From the NCBI RefSeq assembly GCF_000775285.1, contig NZ_JJML01000055.1, positions 1 to 33,839 on the forward strand: a DNA stretch of 33,839 nucleotides, in the 5' to 3' direction. Both the position numbers and the translations under genes were made by a program. The notes below the pieces were generated by a model. The model saw nothing but the letters and a program-made list of their open reading frames with translations. It was not told the origin of the DNA and ran no database searches. The stretch's first letter is position 1, and each line of letters begins with the position of its first letter. Origin of the DNA: Neosynechococcus sphagnicola sy1 (GTDB lineage Bacteria; Cyanobacteriota; Cyanobacteriia; Neosynechococcales; Neosynechococcaceae). This document shows positions 10,232 through 18,909 of this stretch, one piece after another.

Positions 10232-11152
10232 GTGGCGGCGATGCCGCTGCCCTTGGCCTTGCGTGCCCACACCGCCATCACCCCCGGAATCGGCAGCGCC
10301 ATTGGCAAAGTCAGTTGTAGCCAGCGGAGTTGTTGAAACAGCGGATACAGGACTTGTAATTTAGCATGTCCCAATAATTTGGAGAGGGTGGGTTGCTGGC
10401 AATCCGTGCGCATTTTCTCCACCTGAAATCCGGTGCGATCGAGGATCATCCGACAGCCCTTGCGGGAGAGAAAATTACTCACACTGGGGGCATACATCCA
10501 ATAGTTTTGTCCATACAGTCTAGCGATCCATGAATCCACTACGGGAACATTAAAGAAGAGGATTCCCCCTGGTTTTAGTAGTTGGTGGGCATGATTTAAC
10601 TGCCTCGGCAAATCCGGCAAGTTGGCAAAGGTACCGAGCATGAGAATCAGATCAAAGGACGAGGGCTGTCCCTGATAGCTCAAAAAACTCACTGACAATG
10701 ACTTCGACCTGGTTCAGTGCCCGAGCCTGTTGAGCAAATTGGGCGGATAAATCAATTCCTAAAACTTGATGTCCGGCGGCCTTCATGGCTGCTAGTAAGC
10801 TCCCTGTAGCACAGCCTACTTCTAAAATTTGGGAGCCTGGAACCAAAATTTTGGCTAAGTCCCGGTGGTAGCGAGCCTGGGCTTCCAGTTGACGTTGGGG
10901 TTCATCGGCCAGGTAATCGAGGTAAGCGCCTTCTTTGTCAGCCCCCGCTGCCTGATAATCGGCTGAATCGTACCACTGGGCTAGTGCCTCCGTCGAGATC
11001 TGGGGGGACTGTACCATGGTGCGGCAACGGCGACACTCGACAAACTGGACCTGTCCCCAACGGAGAGACTTGATCACCCGTCTCTGGGTGGTTTCCAGTT
11101 GGGCACCACAGGGACAGTGGTCTCGATGGGTATAGGTAAACTGCTGGGGCAT
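10225..11152 (-). CDS. Class I SAM-dependent methyltransferase with N-terminal zinc-type Cys pairs, frameshifted
   Basis: The N-terminal part has two Cys pairs (CPCG and CRRC), suggesting a small zinc-binding module. A Rossmann methyltransferase domain follows, with the SAM-binding glycine motif ILEVGCATGSLLAAM and the acidic residue in VLGIDLS. The frame is lost after EVIVSEFFE. In the next frame QPSSFDLILMLGTFANLPDLPRQLNHAHQLLKPGGILFF continues the fold with motifs IV to VI. One base removed from the run of six A at 10682-10687 joins them into about 308 residues. I chose the ATG at 11152, five bases after the stop of the monooxygenase gene, because it starts just before the Cys module. The substrate is unknown, and co-transcription with the monooxygenase suggests a shared pathway. 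Confidence 0.78.
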
Positions 11153-11156
11153 AGAT

Positions 11157-12408
11157 TTAGCGCCTCCGCGATCGCTGGAGCCGCACCGGCCAAATCCCAA
11201 AGGCCGCCACCCGCACAATCAGCGATCGCACCCAGGGCAAGCGGAAGGAGAGGGGCAGTCGAAAAGGTCTGTTGGGGTCTAGGGCTTTGGCAACAAACTG
11301 TTTCTGACTCATGGTCTGGAGGGTTTGCAGCACCCAGATCGCCCAACTTCGCTGCCGCTGGACTGCGGCCAGATGGTGGGTTTGCAGGCGGTGGGTTCCT
11401 AAGGGTTGACTAACATGATTGGCCGTTGCGATCGCATCTTGAATGGCGGCGGTAATCCCCACTCCCCCCACGGGAGACGACGGGTGAGCGGCATCCCCAA
11501 TTAACAACAGCCCCGGACGATACCAGCGATCTACCCGCCCCGATTGGACAGAGAGCAGCGAGGTTTGGGACCAATCCTGGAGCGACTGCACCCGTTCTTG
11601 AAATTGCGGCAGCCGTTCCGCGATCGCCCGCCGCAGGGTGTCAAGACCTGCGGCACGTAATTGGGGGTAGCTGCCTTTGGGAATGGTGTAGTACACCTGC
11701 CAACCATCAAACCGATCAATCAGGGCAAAGTAATACCCTTGACCAATATGCACCGTTAAATTCACCTCCTGGCAATCTTCAGCCCCCAGGGGTAACCTAA
11801 ACGACAGCACATCAATGGAGGGAGCCGTTGCCAACAGCTTGATCCCCGCCAGTTGACGCACCTTAGAACCTCGACCATCGGCTCCAATGGTCAGGGAGGC
11901 GCGGACTTCGTAGCAGACTCCCTGTTGCCAGTAGCGCACCCCTTGAATCGTGCCATTGCTGGCAACCAGCTCCCGAACATTGGCCGCCATCACGACTTGA
12001 AAGTGGGGATACTGCTGGGCTTGGGCAACCATAAAATCTAAAAAACTGAGCCTGGGGCAGCACCGTGACATAGGGATAGCGGCTGTTCAGGCGACTGAAG
12101 TCAGCGAGATTGATCTGGCCTTGTAGGGTGGAGTATAGATAGTGGTTGACCTTAGAGTGACGCAACTGCAACAGTTTTTCTGCTAAACCCAACTCATCCA
12201 TCAACTCTAGAATTGAGGGGTAAAGGGCATCGCCACGAAAGTCGCGATCAAAATCTTTCTGAGCCTCCAGTAGGATTACGGGGATACCCTGGCGCACCAG
12301 TAAATAAGCTAAAATCACCCCCGCTGGCCCGCCCCCGACAATACAGCAGCTGGTTTGCTGGATTACTTTGCCATCCACAGCACTAGCATCCACAGCACTA
12401 GCATCCAC
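11157..12408 (-). CDS. FAD-dependent monooxygenase of the UbiH/PHBH type, frameshifted
   Basis: The N-terminus has the FAD dinucleotide motif CCIVGGGPAGVILAYLL and LLEAQKDFDRDFRGDAL. The C-terminal half has the second FAD motif GLLLIGDAAHPSSPVGGVGITAAIQDA, as in flavin-dependent aromatic hydroxylases (PF01494 type). The frame breaks after VTVLPQAQFF. FLDFMVAQAQQYPHFQVVMAANV continues in the next frame, and one base removed from the run of six A at 12040-12045 restores about 416 residues. The start appears to be GTG, and the first codons are three 15-bp tandem repeats encoding a repeated Val-Asp-Ala-Ser-Ala, so any of three GTG codons could be used. It is divergent from dnaG and followed by the methyltransferase. 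The substrate is unknown. Confidence 0.78.
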
Positions 12409-12417
12409 AGCACTAGG
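12373..12417. repeat. Three tandem 15-bp repeats at the start of the monooxygenase gene
   Basis: ATCCACAGCACTAGC occurs three times head to tail (12373, 12388, 12403), with one base changed at the end of the last copy. On the minus strand each unit holds an in-frame GTG, so a change in copy number would add or remove five residues without breaking the frame. Short tandemly repeated units of this kind are common in cyanobacterial genomes. Confidence 0.9.
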
Positions 12418-12619
12418 TAGTTGAGATGACTGGTTGACGGGGGGGGAGGGGAACAGACATCGGGCGAACTCCTTGCCAGTGTGAGCAAAAAGAATACCAT
12501 GGGACTGGTCGTGACCAGGGCGAATCCCCGACCGTTCAAGCCTGACAAGGCAGAAAAAGATTGGAGAATATTTTACAAGACCAACGTCGAAAGTTATCAG
12601 CTAAGTGATCAAACCCTGC

Positions 12620-14701
12620 ATGGATACCCCCCGCCTCCACCCAGACACCATTGAGCAGGTAAAACAGCGCCTCGATATTGTCGATATCGTCTCTGAACAT
12701 GTGGTGCTACGCAAACAGGGCAAGGACTTTGTAGGCTTGTGTCCCTTCCATGATGACAAGTCCCCTAGTTTCAGTGTCAGTCCCGGCAAGCAGTTTTACT
12801 ACTGCTTTAGCTGTGGGGCGGGGGGCAATGCCATCAAGTTCCTAATGGAGCTGAATAAACGCAGTTTTAGCGATGTGGTATTGGATCTGGCACGACGTTA
12901 CCAGGTGCCGGTGCAAACCCTAGAGCCGGAGCAACGTCAGGAGTTCCAACGTCAACTGTCTGTCAGGGAACAACTGTATGAGATTCTCTCCCTGACGGCA
13001 CGATTTTTTGAACACGCCCTGCGCCAATCTCAGGGGAAAGCGGCCTGGGAATACCTGGTGACCACGCGGCGCTTGAGCCAGGAAACGATCCAACAGTTCC
13101 AACTTGGCTATGCCCCCGCAGGCTGGGATACGCTCTTTGGCTATTTGGTACAGCAGAAGCACTATCCGGTGGATCGGGTGGAGCAGGCGGGGTTAATTCT
13201 GCCTCGCAATACTGGCAATGGCTACTATGATCGCTTCCGCGATCGCCTGATCATCCCCATCCATGACTTGCAAGGGCGGGTGATTGGTTTCGCAGGCCGT
13301 ACCCTCACCAATGAGCAACCCAAGTATCTCAACTCCCCGGAAACCGAGCTGTTTGATAAAGGCAAGACCCTCTTTGCCCTGGATAAAGCCAAGGGGGCGA
13401 TCGCCAAACAGGATCAGGTGGTGGTGGTCGAGGGCTACTTCGATGTCATCGCCCTCCATAGCGCTGGGATGACGAATGTGGTTGCCGCCATGGGCACCGC
13501 CCTCAGCCTCACCCAAGTCCGCCAACTGCTGCGCTATACGGAATCGAAACGCATTGTTCTCAACTTTGATGCCGATGCAGCAGGGACAAAAGCCGCAACC
13601 CGTGCCATTGGCGAAGTGGAAGATCTGGCCTATCGGGGGGAAGTGCAACTGCGGGTGCTCAACCTTCCCGAGGGCAAGGATCCCGATGAGTACCTCAAAA
13701 GCCACCGTTCAGATGAGTACTGTGAGCTGGTTGAGCAGGCACCGCTGTGGTTGAACTGGCAAATCCACCAAATTCTGGGGGGCCGAGATCTCAGCCAAGC
13801 CGATCAGTTTCAGCACTGTGTGAAGGAAATTGTGCAATTGTTGGGCAAGCTCCCCAATGCCCCCCTGAGAACCCATTACATCCGCTATTGTTCGGAGTTA
13901 CTGAGCCAGGGAGAAGCGCAAATTGTGCGGCAACTGGAGGCTGATTTACGCACCCAAGTGCGAGGGCAGCGCTGGCATGGTCAGTCCCAGAAGTTAGAAA
14001 AGCCCAGTGATTTGACCTTGAGAGAAGCTGCGGAAGCGCAATTGCTGAGTATTTATATTCACTGCCCCCCCTATCGCCTGCAGCTGCGACAGACCTTAAA
14101 ACAACGGGATTTATGGGAAGGGGGATTTGGTCTCTCCCATCATCGATTTCTCTGGCAACAAATTACCAGCCTCGAAGCCCAGCAGCTCGGGTTCGCAGAT
14201 GCCATGGATGTAGATGCTGCCTTGGAGTCCATTGACCCCTTGCAAGATCCCTTGACTGAGATCCAGTTACTCCCAGTGCTGCAAGATTGTTTGACCGACT
14301 ATCCTCAAGAGATGGGTCGAGTGCTCCATATCCTGCAACTGAATGAGAAGAGCCGCCTCGACATTTGTCGCCCAGCTCTGGATATCCGGGTAGCCACCGC
14401 CTGCCTTGAACGCATTAACTGTGAGAAGCGTTGTCGCTACGTATTGAAGCGCTGGTCTGAGCTATCGATTCAGTCAGTCACTCAAGCCCTTGGGCAATTG
14501 CTGGAACAAGGGATAACAGATGTAGAAGACGCTGATGATCCACAGGTAGAGCAGCTTTACCAACAGCTGAATGCCGAAGCCATCCGGTTTCAGACGCTGT
14601 TCTACAACGAACGTCGCTATTTGCAAGCACTGGATCAACAACGATGTGTGACTGCCACCGACCTCTTACAAACGCCCCTGGTGGACTACTTGGTTGCCTA
14701 G
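12620..14701 (+). CDS. dnaG: DNA primase
   Basis: DnaG makes the RNA primers for chromosomal replication. The 693-residue product has the N-terminal zinc-binding domain (CPFHDDKSPSF, then FYYCFSCGAGGNAIKFLM) at about residues 35-65. The RNA polymerase core and TOPRIM domain carry VVVVEGYFDVIALH and LNFDADAAGTKA, whose acidic residues bind metal. A C-terminal helicase-interaction region follows. The length is normal for cyanobacterial DnaG. A GTG 15 bases upstream is in frame, but I prefer the ATG at 12620 because MDTPRLHPDTIEQVKQRLDI is the usual start of the family. The gene is intact although it contains runs of six G. A cysteine desulfurase gene follows 70 bases later. Confidence 0.95.
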   Translation: MDTPRLHPDTIEQVKQRLDIVDIVSEHVVLRKQGKDFVGLCPFHDDKSPSFSVSPGKQFYYCFSCGAGGNAIKFLMELNKRSFSDVVLDLARRYQVPVQTLEPEQRQEFQRQLSVREQLYEILSLTARFFEHALRQSQGKAAWEYLVTTRRLSQETIQQFQLGYAPAGWDTLFGYLVQQKHYPVDRVEQAGLILPRNTGNGYYDRFRDRLIIPIHDLQGRVIGFAGRTLTNEQPKYLNSPETELFDKGKTLFALDKAKGAIAKQDQVVVVEGYFDVIALHSAGMTNVVAAMGTALSLTQVRQLLRYTESKRIVLNFDADAAGTKAATRAIGEVEDLAYRGEVQLRVLNLPEGKDPDEYLKSHRSDEYCELVEQAPLWLNWQIHQILGGRDLSQADQFQHCVKEIVQLLGKLPNAPLRTHYIRYCSELLSQGEAQIVRQLEADLRTQVRGQRWHGQSQKLEKPSDLTLREAAEAQLLSIYIHCPPYRLQLRQTLKQRDLWEGGFGLSHHRFLWQQITSLEAQQLGFADAMDVDAALESIDPLQDPLTEIQLLPVLQDCLTDYPQEMGRVLHILQLNEKSRLDICRPALDIRVATACLERINCEKRCRYVLKRWSELSIQSVTQALGQLLEQGITDVEDADDPQVEQLYQQLNAEAIRFQTLFYNERRYLQALDQQRCVTATDLLQTPLVDYLVA

Positions 14702-14771
14702 GGTTAATGTCAACCCCCGCAATTTGCCCTAGAGTGGAGTTGTAGCCTGTTCTACAGAAGCGGGGTTCGCC

Positions 14772-15983
14772 ATGCAAATTTATTTAGACCATAGCGCCAC
14801 AACGCCAACCCGCCCGGAGGCGATCGCCCGGATGCAGCAAGTGCTCAGTCAGAGTTGGGGCAATCCCTCCAGTCTGCACCAGTGGGGAGAACGTTCAGCA
14901 CTGGTGGTGGAACAGGCAAGACAGGAAGTCGCCAGTCTAATCAATGCGCCAGCGGCGTCCATTGTCTTTACCGCTGGGGGCACCGAGGCCAATAATCTGG
15001 CCATTATGGGCATTGCCCAGCGCTATCCCACCCCCCAACATGTGATTATTTCCCAGGTGGAGCATCCGGCGGTGTCAGAACCGGTGCGCTGGCTGGAAAC
15101 CCTGGGTTGGCAGGTGACTCGCCTACCCGTCGATTGTCAGGGCTGGGTAAATCCCTTAGAGTTACAAGCCGCTCTGCGTCCCACTACCGTACTGGTTTCG
15201 GTGATTTATGGCCAGAGTGAAGTTGGCACGGTGCAGTCCATTGCCAGCCTCGGTAGCATTGCCCGTGCCCACGGCGTTTGCTTCCATACCGATGCCGTCC
15301 AGGTCGCAGGTCGTCTACCCATTGATGTGGAGCTGCTACCCGTCGATCTCCTGTCCCTCTCCAGTCATAAGCTCTATGGTCCCCAGGGAGCTGGAGCCCT
15401 CTATATCCGCCCTGGGGTACAATTGCTCCCTTACCTGCGGGGAGGCGGTCAAGAACAGGGGTTGCGTTCAGGAACCCAGGCGGTATCAGCAATCTCGGGG
15501 TTTGGCGTTGCCGCCTCCCTGGCCGCAGCCGAAATGGCCTTGGAAGTTCCCCGGTTAACTGCTCTGCGCGATCGCCTGTTTGCCCATCTAGCGGACACCC
15601 CCGGTCTGTTGCCTACCGGGGTGTATGGAGCCACCCTAGAGGAGCAGCTGCGGCAGCGGTTGCCCCACCATGTGAGTTTGTGTCTTCAGTACCCCGATGG
15701 CGAAATCCTCAGTGGACGTACCCTGGTGCGACAGATGAATCTGGCTGGCATTGCCATCAGTGCCGGATCTGCCTGTCATAGTGGCAAGTCAACGCCGAGT
15801 CCGATCTTGCAGGCCATGGGCTATAGCGATCGCCGGGCTCAGGGTGCCATTCGCTTTACCTTGGGGCGGGACACGACCGCCGCAGATGTGGACTGGAGTG
15901 CCATGGTCTTGCAACAAATTCTCCATCGGTTGTTACCTGAAGTCTGGTTGAAAGAACGAACCAGGCAGTACAGTAGTTGCTAA
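14772..15983 (+). CDS. Cysteine desulfurase (NifS/IscS family)
   Basis: This PLP enzyme removes sulfur from cysteine and supplies it for Fe-S clusters and tRNA thiolation. The 403-residue product starts MQIYLDHSATTPTRPEAI, the family signature. It has GGTEANNLAI, HTDAVQVAG and the PLP lysine in SLSSHKLYGPQGAGALY. The catalytic loop has the active Cys in SAGSACHSGKSTPS, the Cys followed by His as in NifS/IscS-type enzymes. The ATG follows GCGGGG by a short gap. It is not next to nifU, sufU or iscU, so the partner scaffold cannot be read from context. A tatA-like gene follows 16 bases later and may share the transcript. Confidence 0.92.
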   Translation: MQIYLDHSATTPTRPEAIARMQQVLSQSWGNPSSLHQWGERSALVVEQARQEVASLINAPAASIVFTAGGTEANNLAIMGIAQRYPTPQHVIISQVEHPAVSEPVRWLETLGWQVTRLPVDCQGWVNPLELQAALRPTTVLVSVIYGQSEVGTVQSIASLGSIARAHGVCFHTDAVQVAGRLPIDVELLPVDLLSLSSHKLYGPQGAGALYIRPGVQLLPYLRGGGQEQGLRSGTQAVSAISGFGVAASLAAAEMALEVPRLTALRDRLFAHLADTPGLLPTGVYGATLEEQLRQRLPHHVSLCLQYPDGEILSGRTLVRQMNLAGIAISAGSACHSGKSTPSPILQAMGYSDRRAQGAIRFTLGRDTTAADVDWSAMVLQQILHRLLPEVWLKERTRQYSSC

Positions 15984-15999
15984 ATCTTGGGGGACGGCT

Positions 16000-16167
16000 A
16001 TGTTTGGTCTGGGATGGTTAGAAGTGGGTTTAATTGCCCTCGCGGCGGTACTGGTGTTTGGTCCCAAGAAGATTCCGGAGTTGGGGAGTGCCTTGGGTAA
16101 AACCCTACGGGGCTTCAAAGATGAATTACAAAAGCCTGACGAAGAAGAGCCGCAGGATCTCGAATAA
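16000..16167 (+). CDS. tatA: TatA/TatE-like twin-arginine translocase subunit
   Basis: The 55-residue protein reads MFGLGWLEVGLIALAAVLVF, then GPKKIPELGSALGKTLRGFKDEL, ending in an acidic tail (KPDEEEPQDLE). This is the TatA fold: one membrane helix, the FGPKKIPELG hinge and an amphipathic helix. TatA forms the pore of the Tat pathway, which exports folded proteins across the plasma and thylakoid membranes. The start is supported by a GGGGGA ribosome site nine bases before the ATG. The short distance from the cysteine desulfurase suggests co-transcription. It is short for TatA but normal for cyanobacteria. Confidence 0.9.
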   Translation: MFGLGWLEVGLIALAAVLVFGPKKIPELGSALGKTLRGFKDELQKPDEEEPQDLE

Positions 16168-16275
16168 TGGCTCTGGGATACGGCAGGAAATAACAGCAGC
16201 GGCGGAGGCTTCTGGAGGACTGGAAGCAGAGATGGCAACCCCGGTGATGAGATCGGGGAGGAGACCAATATCTCC

Positions 16276-16281
16276 TATAAT
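16276..16281 (+). promoter_or_regulatory. Possible -10 box upstream of hemE
   Basis: A consensus TATAAT lies 38 bases before the hemE start codon, in the 151-base gap after tatA. No good -35 hexamer is seen 17 bases upstream, so this is only a candidate promoter. Confidence 0.35.
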
Positions 16282-16318
16282 GAGAGACTGCGTATTCTAA
16301 GTTTAAGTAACTGAATCA

Positions 16319-17390
16319 ATGGCTGAATCGACCCAGATTCCTCATCTGCTGCGGGTTGCTCGTGGTGAAGTGTTAGATCGTCCGCCTGTGTGGATGATGC
16401 GGCAAGCTGGTCGCTATATGAAAGTCTATCGAGACCTGAGAGAGAAATATCCCTCTTTTCGCGATCGCTCTGAAAAAGCTGACTTAGCAATTGAGATTTC
16501 CCTCCAACCCTGGCGAGCCTTTGCCCCCGATGGGGTGATCCTGTTCTCGGATATTTTGACCCCCTTACCTGGCATTGGCATCCCCTTCGATATCATCGAA
16601 AGTCGTGGCCCTGTGATTGACCCCCCCGATTCGGAGTCGGGAACAAATTGAGCAACTCCATCCCCTCGATCCCGAGACCTCCCTTCCCTTCATTCGTCAA
16701 ATTCTCAAGACGCTGCGGCAGGAAGTCGGGACTCAATCGACGGTCTTGGGCTTTGTCGGGTCTCCCTGGACTTTGGCAGCCTACGCCATTGAAGGCAAAA
16801 GCTCAAAAGACTACACCATCATCAAGAGCATGGCGTTCTCAGAGCCGGAGATCCTGCATCGTTTCCTGGGTAAACTGGCGGACGCAATTGGCCTCTATGC
16901 CTGTTATCAAATTGAATCAGGGGCACAGGTGATCCAACTCTTTGACTCTTGGGCGGGTCAACTGAGTCCTCAAGACTTTGCTAGCTTTGCCCTACCCTAT
17001 CAGCAACAGGTGGTGCGGCAGATCAAAAATCGATATCCCGATACGCCGCTGATTCTGTATATCAACGGCAGTGCCGGCATCTTAGAACAGATGGCACTGT
17101 CGGGGGTCGACATTGTCAGTGTGGACTGGACAGTTGATATGGCTGTGGCTAGACAACGCTTAGGGACAGGTATTGGCGTTCAAGGCAATATTGATCCCTG
17201 TGCCCTCTTTGGTTCCCAGGATTTCATTCACAGTCGGGTTTTGGAAACTGTGCAAAAAGCTGGGAATTATAAGCACATCCTCAACCTGGGGCATGGAGTG
17301 CTCCAAAACACCCCCGAGGAAAATGTAGCTTTTTTCTTCGCCACCGCCAAACAGATCCGGTACGATGTGCTGACTCCTGCCTCAAACTGA
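16319..17390 (+). CDS. hemE: Uroporphyrinogen decarboxylase, frameshifted
   Basis: HemE converts uroporphyrinogen III to coproporphyrinogen III in the pathway to heme, chlorophyll and bilins. The first part has the signature [21 protein letters not shown] and the [27 protein letters not shown] segment. The second part has [38 protein letters not shown] and [15 protein letters not shown]. The two lie in different frames that meet at a run of seven C at 16621-16627 (VIDPP then [13 protein letters not shown]). Removing one C gives about 356 residues, a normal length. The gene should be essential in a phototroph, so an assembly or base-calling error is likely unless a second copy exists. Its TGA overlaps the ATG of the SDR gene. 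Confidence 0.88.
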
Positions 17391-18340
17391 TGCGCATTCT
17401 CTTGACGGGAGCCAGCGGCTGCATCGGTCATTATATGGCTGAAGCATTGATCCAGGAAACGGATCATGAGTTATTCCTGTTGGTCAGAGATCCGCAGAAG
17501 CTGCGGTTTGATTTCCAGGCTCGGCCAGGGGTGACACTTTTGCAGGGGGATTTGGGACAAGTTCAGCAGTTTAGTTCCCTGCTAAAGACAATGGATCAGG
17601 CAATTCTAGCAGCCACTGCCTGGGGTGGGCAGGATACCTTTGAGGTTAATGTAACTCAAACCCTCGCCCTGATGGCGTTATTAGATCCCAGCCATTGTCA
17701 ACAGGTACTCTATTTCTCCACCGCCAGTATCCTCAACCGCCAGAATCAACTACTACCAGAAGCAGGGCAACTCGGTACGGACTATATCCGTTCCAAATAT
17801 CAGTGTTTTCAGCAATTATCCCAACTGGCGATCGCCCCCCGCATTCGGATCTTATTCCCCACCCTGGTTTTGGGGGGAGATGAGCACAAACCCTACTCCC
17901 ATCTGTCGGCGGGGATTCCGGAGGTGTTGCGCTGGCTCAACTTAATTCGCTGGTTTCGGGCGGAGGGGAGTTTTCACTTTATTCACGGTCGGGATATTGC
18001 TCAAGTGGTTTCCTACCTAGTAGATCATCCAGTCCTTGATCTACCCGATCCAAAGCTCGTTTTAGGGAGCCCAGTTGTGAAGGTGAACCAAGCGATCACA
18101 GAATTTTGTGCCTACTTCAATCAACCTATCTATTTTCGGATTCCCCTCACGCTGTGGCTGGCCAATGTTTTAATCCGGGTTTTCCGCATTCAGATGGATG
18201 AGTGGAGTTACTTTAGTTTACAATACCGTCACTTTACCTATCGCCACCCGATAACCCCGGCTACCTTTGGTCTACCAATCTACTGTGGCACCATTTCTGA
18301 TATGTTAACAATCAGCGGTATGTCTCCTAGAAAAAGCTGA
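17390..18340 (+). CDS. NAD-dependent epimerase/dehydratase-like protein (extended SDR)
   Basis: The 316-residue product starts [21 protein letters not shown], with the GxxGxxG nucleotide-binding motif of extended short-chain dehydrogenases. YIRSKYQC provides the YxxxK catalytic pair and the STAS segment supplies the usual Ser/Thr. The ILFPTLVLGGDEHKPYSHLSAGIPEVLRWL region is typical of cyanobacterial members, several of which are linked to pigment or quinone metabolism. The substrate is unknown. The ATG overlaps the hemE stop (TGATG), so the two genes are translationally coupled and this enzyme may act near tetrapyrrole metabolism, which is inference. It is the last host gene before the tRNA and the integrated element. 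Confidence 0.85.
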   Translation: MRILLTGASGCIGHYMAEALIQETDHELFLLVRDPQKLRFDFQARPGVTLLQGDLGQVQQFSSLLKTMDQAILAATAWGGQDTFEVNVTQTLALMALLDPSHCQQVLYFSTASILNRQNQLLPEAGQLGTDYIRSKYQCFQQLSQLAIAPRIRILFPTLVLGGDEHKPYSHLSAGIPEVLRWLNLIRWFRAEGSFHFIHGRDIAQVVSYLVDHPVLDLPDPKLVLGSPVVKVNQAITEFCAYFNQPIYFRIPLTLWLANVLIRVFRIQMDEWSYFSLQYRHFTYRHPITPATFGLPIYCGTISDMLTISGMSPRKS

Positions 18341-18659
18341 AATGCTCCGTAGTGACTATTGTTGTTTGACGGCAATGTTTTCAACGGTCTACTGACTGGG
18401 AATTTAGGCACCACCTGTTCAGTATTGTGATTCACAATCCATGAGCTTCTCAGCAATACTTAGTTTTGTGTGCCCACAATGAACACTTTTCGGGGTATCT
18501 ACAGGTTGTCAGCGACCAGATTCAGATTCAGTTGGCCGAGAATTTAGCCACTTCACCTCTGCAATCTAGTGTGAAAATCATAAAATTTTCGGAGATTGCC
18601 CAACTCAAAACAGACTAGGAGCCAATCAATGCTGTTATCATAGTAAGTTGGTTACGCTT
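18341..18659. other. Intergenic region before tRNA-Thr, with a short protein-like ORF remnant
   Basis: No complete gene is seen in these 319 bases. The plus-strand frame 18466-18618 is open for 50 codons from a TTG and reads CAHNEHFSGYLQVVSDQIQI and onward to a TAG. Its composition is protein-like, but it has no ribosome site and is closed by a stop just upstream, so it may be the tail of a lost gene. The tRNA promoter should be near the right end. Confidence 0.35.
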
Positions 18660-18731
18660 GCCGATGTAGCTCAGTGGTAGAGCACTCGATTCGTAATCGA
18701 GCGGTCGCGGGTTCAAATCCCGCCATCGGCT
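18660..18731 (+). tRNA. tRNA-Thr (CGT anticodon)
   Basis: The 72-base gene folds into a full cloverleaf. The acceptor stem pairs GCCGATG with CATCGGC, the D arm is GCTC-AGTGGTA-GAGC, and the anticodon stem CTCGA/TCGAG closes loop TTCGTAA (anticodon CGT, reading ACG). The T arm is GCGGG-TTCAAAT-CCCGC and the discriminator is T. CCA is not encoded. The gene is the attachment site of the integrated element: its 3' part from 18685 on is repeated at 32227-32278. In such integrations the 3' part of the intact gene is supplied by the element. Confidence 0.97.
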
Positions 18732-18736
18732 TTCAA
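18685..18736 (+). repeat. attL core: left copy of the attachment repeat
   Basis: These 52 bases run from the anticodon stem of tRNA-Thr to five bases past the gene. They match 32227-32278 at 47 of 52 positions. The first 23 bases are identical. All five differences fall in the T stem, and four of them form two compensatory base-pair changes. Confidence 0.9.
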
Positions 18737-18848
18737 TACCTAACAAGCTTTTCGCTTTATTTGGCGGGAGTTTCGAGCAATGCAACTCTAGAACCCTTGT
18801 CCTATCGTTGGATATTTTAGGGTCTTATTAGGCAAGATTGGAGATAGA

Positions 18849-18898
18849 ACTGTGATAAAAACTGTGATAAAGTAGAGTTACTCGAAAATTATCACAGT
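18849..18898 (+). repeat. ACTGTGATAA repeats at the left end, possible integrase arm sites
   Basis: Two direct copies of ACTGTGATAA start at 18849 and 18861, twelve bases apart, and an inverted copy (TTATCACAGT) lies at 18889-18898, just before the integrase start. The same pair with the same 12-base period occurs near attR at 32136-32157. Sites on both sides of the core, at 110 and 70 bases from it, fit arm-type sites of a tyrosine integrase. They could also be operator sites for the integrase promoter. Confidence 0.65.
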
Positions 18899-18909
18899 GA
18901 GGTTGGGAA

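Noticed and set aside
13193-13705. 170-codon minus-strand reading frame within dnaG
   Set aside because: It is antisense to the conserved TOPRIM region of dnaG and is a by-product of that coding sequence.
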